A stretch of 64,000 bases of DNA, taken from NCBI GenBank assembly GCA_965267485.1, contig OZ254080.1, positions 3,534,001 through 3,598,000 on the forward strand. The letters run 5' to 3'. Origin of the DNA: JANQJA01 sp965267485 (lineage in GTDB: Bacteria > Pseudomonadota > Gammaproteobacteria > Pseudomonadales > Azotimanducaceae). Below the pieces are notes generated by a model, which saw nothing but the letters and a program-made list of their open reading frames with translations, was not told the DNA's origin and did no database searches. This document shows positions 58,373 to 64,000 of this stretch, in pieces. A program made the translations under genes and the position numbers. Within the stretch, counting starts at the first letter, position 1; every line of letters begins with the position of its first letter.

Positions 58373-58485
58373 CGTGTCCGAAAAACTGGGGGAAGATCAC
58401 TCTGACCCCTGCGATCCTGACTACGAGGCTCGCGCTGGTGTTAACTAACGTGTCCGAAAAACTGGGGGAAGATCACTCTGACCCC
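58341..58485 (+). repeat. Duplicated right end of the IS3 element (two perfect 69-bp copies)
   Basis: Copies at 58341-58409 and 58417-58485, each from the orfB tail (CTGACTACGAGGCTCG) through the terminal repeat to CTCTGACCCC, with 7 unique bases between. Confidence 0.95.
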
Positions 58486-58566
58486 ATGTCTCCTTGACGC
58501 AGGTCATGGGGGCGCGGGGGTGGGGATGCGACGATGTCGGGAATGACAGGCTATTGGGAGAGACGC

Positions 58567-58803
58567 ATGCTCGAGAAGCACGATCTGGTTCATGAACTGC
58601 CGGAGTACCGCGAGCAGATCCACGAACTCAAGATGAACAACCAGCATTTTTCACGGCTGTTCGAGGAATACCACGAGGTGGATCACGAGGTTCACCGGAT
58701 CGAGACCGGTGCCGAGAACACGTCCGATGACTATCTCGAAGAGCGGAAGAAGCGCCGCCTGTTCCTGAAGGATGAACTGCTCAGGATGCTGCAAGCCGCC
58801 TGA
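58567..58803 (+). CDS. YdcH/DUF465-like small protein
   Basis: A 78-residue, highly charged helical protein (VHELPEYREQIHELKMNNQH, EYHEVDHEVHRIETGAENTS, RKKRRLFLKDELLRML), the DUF465/YdcH pattern. Function unknown in general. I chose the ATG giving MLEKHDLVHELPEY with GGGAGAG upstream; an earlier frame adds 11 codons. It lies just right of the IS-derived repeats and on the opposite strand from the decaheme operon. Confidence 0.75.
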   Translation: MLEKHDLVHELPEYREQIHELKMNNQHFSRLFEEYHEVDHEVHRIETGAENTSDDYLEERKKRRLFLKDELLRMLQAA

Positions 58804-58819
58804 GCCTTACGGGCCCGGC

Positions 58820-60892
58820 CTAGGGCCGCAGCTCGTGATACTGGTGGCAGTTGAGGCAGGTGTTGTCGGCGCCGGTTTCCGTATGGCACGACTCACAGAC
58901 GGCTTTCTCGTGGGGGGCGAAACCGCGCACCATGGCGTGTTCATCGGTCGCCTCGACGTCTGACGGAACGTGGCAGGTGCTGCAGGTATCACCCTGGTTC
59001 AGCATCGCCATGTGCGGCGCGTGATTGAACTTCACAAAGCCGGAGGCCCCATACTGCCGCCCGGCGGCGGCCCACTGGATACCGTCGCCGCCCTGGGCAT
59101 GACAACGCGTACAGGCCTTGAAGTCTGCCTCGATTCGCTCGTAGACCTTGCCTCGCAGGAACTGGCGCTGTGATTCCAGTTCGGAATCCGCCTCACCCTT
59201 GTCGTCAGCGTGTGTGAATACCGCCTCGATCCAGTGCTTCAGTAGCGGGTCTGCGTGCACCACCGGACGGTAACTGATCGTGCCTGCGCCCGAGTCGATG
59301 TGCCAGCCGCTCATGTTCTTCGATGTCATCCAGTCAGCCGCCATCGACTCGTCAGCAGAAGCATCGACCGGCTCCCCGGCGAGATCATCGTCGAGTTGCG
59401 GCAGGTAGCGCTGCTTGAACATCTGCATCACGAAGCTGGCTGACGCGAGCTCGGCATTGAGGTTTTGTACCGCCGGGTCATCGCCCGGCACGCCGAGCGC
59501 TCGTGCGAGACGCGCGTTTCGGGCCTCGACGCCCTCATCCGAATAGTCCGCAAGTTCGGCAACCATCGCCTTGATCGACGTCGCCAGCTCGGCCTTGAGA
59601 TAGAGTTCGTCATTGTCCTCGAGCACGAATGACCATTCGTAGAGATCACCGAAGGCATCGTTGTAGATCGAATAGAGCAGTGGCACCGCCTCATCATCAC
59701 CGGCCAGCAGCAACAACATCATTGGCGAGAGGAACTCACCCCACGCACCTTCTGACGGCCAGTAGACCTCCTCCTCGAACTCGAATGCCGGCAGCTGGGC
59801 AAACAGCATCGAGTTTCGTTTGATGCCGTCGCCATGGTGGTCCTCTGATCCCTGCGCATGGCAGCCCTTGCAGGCCTGCTCGAAGCTCGCGACCGCCATG
59901 GTCCGCCCGAGCGGGTCCGGCATATGGCAGCTCTCACAGACCAGTTCCTCGTTGGGGAAGTGCGTCTCGTGCTCGTGGTGATTGAAACTGATCCCGACCA
60001 TCGGCCGCTCGATCGCACCAAACTCCGGGTGCCCCTGGTTGAAACTCTCGAACGGCTCGCTGTGGCAGACCTGGCACTGGGCATCACTCATCGCCGTCAT
60101 GTCATGAGAGCGCCCCAGATGCTCCTCGTGGCAGGAAGCACAGGCGATGCCCGCAGCGCCAAACTGTTCCTTGCCATGCAGCGCGCGAGTGAGTCCGACC
60201 TGCGCGCTGGTAAAGCCCGCCGTCATCACCGGCGTCGCCGACGCTGCAGCCTCGATCGAGTCGACATCGATCAGCGAACGGCTGTGGACATTCATGGCGA
60301 CCTCGCGGCTCTCCGGCGTCCGGAAGTGGCAGTCAAGACACTGCTCACTCTGGATGCCGCCATGCCCGTCGGCCATCGTCGTCATCAGTGCCGCACCCAG
60401 CCAGCTGCCGAAGCTCGCCCCCTCGGCCACATGGCACGCCCCGCAGTTCTCGTCCCCGGGGCCCTGAATCGCCATGTGGCTGGCACCCAGCGGACCCGGT
60501 GAAACGAAGTCCATCGACCAGGGCCCGGCGATGCCGATGATCAGCACGCCCAGCGCGAAGATCATGCTCAGTCGAACAAAGAGCCCCCGCTTCGCTCGCA
60601 GGCTGCGCACCGGCTGACATACCTGATGCTCGGGTTCCGGGCAGGCACAGCTTCCATCAGGACGGGGGCCATCGGTGCATGGCCCGCCGAAGACATCCGG
60701 GCGGGTGCAGACATAGCGGTCACCATCGCGAACCGGGGAGCAGGAAGCCTGGCCGTGGGCGGTACACTGCCCTTTCGCATTCGGCCCCAGCGGACAGGGT
60801 CGACCGTCCTTCGCCCAGCCGCAGACCCAGTCCTGGTTGGGTCGTTCGTATTTGCTGCTGCGTTGGTCGAGGTTCTGAAGCGGGATTCTCAC
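58820..60892 (-). CDS. Decaheme c-type cytochrome with Cys-rich N-terminal domain
   Basis: A 690-residue membrane-anchored cytochrome. The N-terminal 95 residues precede the membrane helix (about 104-124) and hold nine cysteines in a twice-repeated pattern (CGWAKDGRPCPLGPNAKGQC and CTRPDVFGGPCTDGP). The periplasmic part has ten CXXCH heme sites: CGACH, CLDCH, CASCH, CQVCH, CESCH, CKGCH, CTRCH, CSTCH, CESCH and CLNCH. Two heme-free blocks of 100 to 150 residues lie between. It is the last gene of the operon and overlaps the membrane protein by 4 bp. It likely carries electrons between membrane and periplasm; donor and acceptor are unknown. Confidence 0.87.
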   Translation of the reverse strand: MRIPLQNLDQRSSKYERPNQDWVCGWAKDGRPCPLGPNAKGQCTAHGQASCSPVRDGDRYVCTRPDVFGGPCTDGPRPDGSCACPEPEHQVCQPVRSLRAKRGLFVRLSMIFALGVLIIGIAGPWSMDFVSPGPLGASHMAIQGPGDENCGACHVAEGASFGSWLGAALMTTMADGHGGIQSEQCLDCHFRTPESREVAMNVHSRSLIDVDSIEAAASATPVMTAGFTSAQVGLTRALHGKEQFGAAGIACASCHEEHLGRSHDMTAMSDAQCQVCHSEPFESFNQGHPEFGAIERPMVGISFNHHEHETHFPNEELVCESCHMPDPLGRTMAVASFEQACKGCHAQGSEDHHGDGIKRNSMLFAQLPAFEFEEEVYWPSEGAWGEFLSPMMLLLLAGDDEAVPLLYSIYNDAFGDLYEWSFVLEDNDELYLKAELATSIKAMVAELADYSDEGVEARNARLARALGVPGDDPAVQNLNAELASASFVMQMFKQRYLPQLDDDLAGEPVDASADESMAADWMTSKNMSGWHIDSGAGTISYRPVVHADPLLKHWIEAVFTHADDKGEADSELESQRQFLRGKVYERIEADFKACTRCHAQGGDGIQWAAAGRQYGASGFVKFNHAPHMAMLNQGDTCSTCHVPSDVEATDEHAMVRGFAPHEKAVCESCHTETGADNTCLNCHQYHELRP

Positions 60893-61725
60893 AGCGACGT
60901 CCCCGAGAAGGCGTAAACCAGCACGACGTGCACAGCCAGGAACAGCATGAGCACCCAGGTCAGCGGGATGTGGACGAACAGCCAGAGCTTGAGCAGGCCC
61001 TGCCGGACATAGTGAAAGTCCAGATCGTCCTTCATGCCGATGATCTCTGCGAGTTCGTCCGCGATCTCGATCTCGGCGGCGTTCAGGTACCGGTGCAGTT
61101 CGGCAAGGTCATGCAACAGCAGGTTTCTGGGCCGCGAGGAGCGAATGAGATGAAACCAGTAGTGCTGGGGCCCTTCCATGAAATGCGCCAGACGATCGCG
61201 ATAGAAATCCGACAACACAAAGGAATCGTGTTCCTCAATAGAGCGCAGAACGAGTGCTCGTGCCTGCTCGCCCAACTGACGACGGAACTGCGGGATGCGT
61301 TCGAAAATCACTTCGTTGCCGCGATCAGCCAGACTGTTCGGCACTGAACGGCTGAGGTAGATGCCAACGATGCCGCTGCCGGCAAGCCCGACGAACAGAC
61401 AGTAGAGCGTTGTCTCGAACACGCCCGATGGAATGCGCAGCGCGGTGTGGAAGGCGAACACCAGAATGGCGAGAAAACCGAGGTAAATATGAAACTGCAG
61501 CCAGGTCGCAGACTTCAGGAGCGGCGGATAGGGCAGCTTCTTGCGCACGTTGAACAGCGCAAGCACCACAAACAGCGTGAACAGCAGCCAGCCGGAAACG
61601 AACGCCATGTCGGCGAGCGAAATTGCCTCAGCGAGCAGCGCGACGGCAACGACAAGTGCCGCGGCCAGCGTGATCGCAATCGCGCGGTGACGACGGGACC
61701 GGAACGGGACTACCGATTCAGCCAT
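60889..61725 (-). CDS. Polytopic membrane protein of an electron-transfer operon
   Basis: A 278-residue protein with five to six hydrophobic helices (AIAITLAAALVVAVALLAEA, WLLFTLFVVLALFNV, FHIYLGFLAILVFAFHTALR, HIPLTWVLMLFLAVHVVLVY). His residues in helices (LQFHIYLGFL, FAFHTALR, FVHIPLTW, AVHVVLVY) look like heme b ligands, so it may be a cytochrome-b-like subunit linking quinol to the decaheme protein. A cytoplasmic loop of about 130 residues is strongly helical. It overlaps both neighbours (16 bp upstream, 4 bp downstream). Confidence 0.7.
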   Translation of the reverse strand: MAESVVPFRSRRHRAIAITLAAALVVAVALLAEAISLADMAFVSGWLLFTLFVVLALFNVRKKLPYPPLLKSATWLQFHIYLGFLAILVFAFHTALRIPSGVFETTLYCLFVGLAGSGIVGIYLSRSVPNSLADRGNEVIFERIPQFRRQLGEQARALVLRSIEEHDSFVLSDFYRDRLAHFMEGPQHYWFHLIRSSRPRNLLLHDLAELHRYLNAAEIEIADELAEIIGMKDDLDFHYVRQGLLKLWLFVHIPLTWVLMLFLAVHVVLVYAFSGTSL

Positions 61726-63545
61726 TTCGACAGCAGTTCCAGTTCGTCCATGTTGACGCGCTTCAACGCATCATGCGGGCACGCCCGCTCACAGGCCGGC
61801 CCTCCGTGGTGATCTGCGCACAGGTCGCACTTGGTGGCCTTCGAGATCGGACGTCCCTTGGCCGGATCCACCATGACGGCATCCGTGGATGCCTGATCCC
61901 GAACGTTGACCATCCGAATGTTGTCGTAGGGGCAACTGTTGGCGCAGGTGCCGCAACCGATGCAGGTGATGTCGTTGATCACGACCTCACCATCGCCCTC
62001 ACGCCGGTGAATGGCGCCGGTCGGGCAGCCGAGCATGCACACCGGATCTTCACAGTGCATGCACGCATTTGCCACCATGAAGTGGCCATGAATCTGCCCG
62101 TGACGCACGAAGCGCGGATTGTTGTCATGGCCGGCGGCGCAGGCCCGAACGCAGTCATCACAGCGCGTGCAGCGATCGAGATCGATCAGCATCGTGGCCG
62201 TACCGTTGATGAAGCGGTTCTCGACCAGAAACTCCATCATGTCCGGGCCGGAGTTATTGACCTTTCGGCGTCGGTCCCGGGCAATGATCCGCGAATCGTC
62301 GCGGCGTGATTCCTCGGCCCGCGCACGTCGGCGGTCGAGTCGCTCACCGAGTACCTTGCGTGGCAGGCGCCCTGACGCCCAGTCATCTTTCAGCGCCGGA
62401 TACAGCGTTTCTTCGAATGTGCGCGTCGGAATTCTCACCACATCGGCATAGCCTGCAGCCCGAAGCGTCGACTGCAGCGCGGTCTGCTCGTGGCTGCCGG
62501 TGTTCTGCATCAGTTCGGGCAGACCATACACGTCGCCCTTGCCAAGATAGCCGAAGGTCGATTCACCCTTGCCGTGACGCTGGCTGAGCCGCGCAAACCC
62601 CGCACGAATCAGAATCAATCCGTTCGCGTACTGGCCTTCCTCGACAATAATCGGTTCCTGAGACAACGGGTCGGCATGCTTCTGGCGAAGCTCCTTGTAG
62701 CTGCCAAACCAGTCGTAGGAGCCAAAGGTCTCGAACTCGGCTTCCGCGGTAATCCGGTCCCACTGGGCCTGCGTGAGATTCGCCTTCATGAGTAGCGGCG
62801 AATTGCGCAGCGCGCCCTGCAGACCGTTGGTTCTGAACAGTTGGTTGACGTGATCACGCAGGGCGACATCGAAGCGCATCAACTCGCGCAGCCCCTGCCA
62901 GCGGATCTCGAGCAATCGGGTTTCATGGGGATCGGACGCCACCACGGAGACCGACCGCTGCACACGCCCAAGCGCACTCAATTCACCGAACAGCGTGCCT
63001 TCGGGCATCAGGTTGTTGGTTGTCGTGCCGTAGGGATCATCGACCAGCGACAGCACGTTGGGGACGTCCTGCACGAGAACGTTGCCTGTCTGGTCAACTG
63101 CCGATGCGTCTCGGTCGCGCTGCGGGTACTGGCTGACGTCGCGCACTTCCGGCAGTTTCGGTGAGAACAGCACCCCCTTCAGCGAGCCCCAGAGCGTCTT
63201 GCGCTTTTCGCTGTCGCCCTCGAAGACGTCCCGCGGGAGCCCGTCGATGATGGCACGGCAGGTGCCGCCGAGAATCAGGAACGCAGAGTTGCCATAGTCG
63301 CCGACGCGAACGACGACATCACCGTCGCGGTAGGAACGGATGCGGGTGTCGTTACGCAGGATTTCGCGGAGTGGCAGGGACGCGGGAAAGCGATCCGCGT
63401 CCATGTCACAGAAGGGTGGCGTCGCCAGCAGGTCATCCAGTTCGGATTCCGTCAGGTCGCGTCGCTCTCGCTCGTTGGGCAGATCCCGACTGAACGGAAC
63501 GTCCCATCGCTTCGGGATGTCCATAACGTGGGAATCTACAGCCAC
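61710..63545 (-). CDS. Cyclic-nucleotide-binding and multi-[4Fe-4S] ferredoxin protein
   Basis: A 611-residue protein combining two CRP-type cyclic-nucleotide-binding domains (first near residues 55-230, second near 260-385, with FGELSALGRVQRSVSVVA as a phosphate-binding-like cassette) and a C-terminal NrfC-like ferredoxin domain (about 430-600). Clusters are seen as CTRCDDCVRACAAGHDN, CMHCEDPVCMLGCPTGAI, CIGCGTCANSCPYDNI and CDLCADHHGGPACERACPH. It may supply electrons to the membrane protein and decaheme cytochrome in a nucleotide-controlled way; this is inference. It overlaps the membrane protein by 16 bp. Confidence 0.84.
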   Translation of the reverse strand: MAVDSHVMDIPKRWDVPFSRDLPNERERRDLTESELDDLLATPPFCDMDADRFPASLPLREILRNDTRIRSYRDGDVVVRVGDYGNSAFLILGGTCRAIIDGLPRDVFEGDSEKRKTLWGSLKGVLFSPKLPEVRDVSQYPQRDRDASAVDQTGNVLVQDVPNVLSLVDDPYGTTTNNLMPEGTLFGELSALGRVQRSVSVVASDPHETRLLEIRWQGLRELMRFDVALRDHVNQLFRTNGLQGALRNSPLLMKANLTQAQWDRITAEAEFETFGSYDWFGSYKELRQKHADPLSQEPIIVEEGQYANGLILIRAGFARLSQRHGKGESTFGYLGKGDVYGLPELMQNTGSHEQTALQSTLRAAGYADVVRIPTRTFEETLYPALKDDWASGRLPRKVLGERLDRRRARAEESRRDDSRIIARDRRRKVNNSGPDMMEFLVENRFINGTATMLIDLDRCTRCDDCVRACAAGHDNNPRFVRHGQIHGHFMVANACMHCEDPVCMLGCPTGAIHRREGDGEVVINDITCIGCGTCANSCPYDNIRMVNVRDQASTDAVMVDPAKGRPISKATKCDLCADHHGGPACERACPHDALKRVNMDELELLSKWLNR

Positions 63546-63578
63546 AAATCCTCCCTTCGGTCGAAGTTCGTCTCGTCA

Positions 63579-64000
63579 CTACCCTTCGTAGACGTCGCCC
63601 TTGTACTCGGAAGGCAGCATCGAATCGACGCCAGCCAGACCGGAGCCATCGTGGGATGACAGGAACGATTTCGTCGCCTCACCGAGTTGGTCGGCGAGAT
63701 CGCTGCCAACTGAAGTCGACGCATCGAAGCTGCCCGGAACGCTGGACAGCGCACCTGAAAGTTCCGGAATCGACACGGCACCGAGCAGCTTGTCGAGCTT
63801 GCCGCGCACGTCATTCGCCCGTTCGACCATCGCAGTATGGAAGTCGCCGCCCGTCTCTTCGACGGCCGCGAGGTTACGAATGGTGGTTTCGAGATCGACC
63901 ATCAGGCCGGTGACGTAAAGCCTGCGTCGCTGTTCGATCGGCGCCAGATCGTTCGTCGGCGAGTCCGGCGCACCAGCAGACGACGAGAAGTTGTGTCGTA
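63579..64000 (-). CDS. Partial gene of unknown function at the right edge
   Basis: About 139 C-terminal residues of a longer protein; the frame is open to the edge (upstream residues read SSAGAPDSPTNDLAPIEQRR then LYVTGLMVDLETTIRNLA). The visible part is helical and Ser/Ala-rich with no recognised motif, and the start lies outside. It is 33 bp upstream of the cyclic-nucleotide/ferredoxin gene, so it is probably part of that operon. Confidence 0.7.
   Translation of the reverse strand, partial: RHNFSSSAGAPDSPTNDLAPIEQRRRLYVTGLMVDLETTIRNLAAVEETGGDFHTAMVERANDVRGKLDKLLGAVSIPELSGALSSVPGSFDASTSVGSDLADQLGEATKSFLSSHDGSGLAGVDSMLPSEYKGDVYEG

Larger units (their letters stand above)
57156..58475 (+). 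mobile_element. IS3-family element (IS150-like) with duplicated right end
   Basis: The basic element is 57156-58399 (1,244 bp) with terminal repeats TGATCTTCCCCCGGTTTGAC at the left and TGATCTTCCCCCAGTTTTTC (reverse complement) at the right. A 3-bp CTC on both sides may be the target duplication. A 69-bp part of the right end is repeated 76 bp further on, so the outer right end is at 58475. Its orfB shares a 248-bp run, one mismatch, with the remnant inside the island. Confidence 0.88.

Overview
The window reads as chromosomal DNA of a free-living, probably marine, gammaproteobacterium. The evidence is GC-rich, densely packed genes, an MSHA-type pilus locus, a sodium-pumping oxaloacetate decarboxylase, a PhrB-type photolyase, a DUF3034 protein, a TIGR04219 outer-membrane protein and a decaheme cytochrome operon. 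No ribosomal or other marker gene is present, so a Woeseiaceae/Chromatiales-like assignment is only a guess.

Layout. 0-2 kb: end of an MSHA pilus locus (MshL secretin, MshM ATPase). 2-9.3 kb: housekeeping and accessory genes (histidine kinase, lipoprotein methyltransferase, GNAT, two SDRs, NADP glutamate dehydrogenase, iron-sulfur photolyase). 9.6-29.9 kb: a long block of exported proteins in which almost every product has a signal peptide, lipobox or membrane segment. It holds three LPP20-type proteins plus a related DUF4384 protein, an MltC-like lytic transglycosylase, an MCE/MlaE/ABC transporter whose ATPase has lost all its standard catalytic motifs, a GNA1162-FN3-beta-helix lipoprotein, TPR proteins, an exported caspase-like protein with Sel1 repeats and a PG-binding/Sel1 protein. 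This block is the best candidate here for an undescribed system, probably in envelope maintenance or lipid and peptidoglycan handling. 30-35 kb: GPH-family transporter, the DUF3501/Fe-S/rubrerythrin peroxide-iron operon, a D-amino acid transaminase and a SutA-like small protein. 35.6-42.4 kb: aldehyde dehydrogenase, then an operon of periplasmic cupredoxin, EAL phosphodiesterase, DUF3034 porin-like protein, lipoprotein truncated globin and an RluA pseudouridine synthase. 42.4-45.7 kb: oadGAB. 45.76-46.02 kb: tRNA-Arg(ACG) and tRNA-Ser(GCT).

46.0-57.0 kb is a genomic island in the 3' end of tRNA-Ser, bounded by a 16-bp direct repeat that copies the end of the tRNA. It is AT-richer and decayed. 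It contains secreted and membrane proteins of unknown function, an internally deleted IS3 remnant, an IS21-family element, a second IS3 element, a frameshifted small gene and a mobilisation module (MobC-like gene and a frameshifted MOBP-type relaxase). No integrase is visible. A third IS3 element lies just outside the right boundary. Both complete IS3 elements carry a perfect tandem duplication of their right end.

58.5-64 kb: a YdcH-like protein and an operon of decaheme cytochrome c, membrane protein, cyclic-nucleotide-binding/ferredoxin protein and a partial unknown gene, which looks like a membrane-bound electron-transfer complex. Non-coding repeats are a second theme: a dispersed GGGGTCTGACCC family, a 262-bp element with 23-bp perfect inverted ends between two converging stop codons, and a 128-bp element with 30-bp perfect inverted arms.
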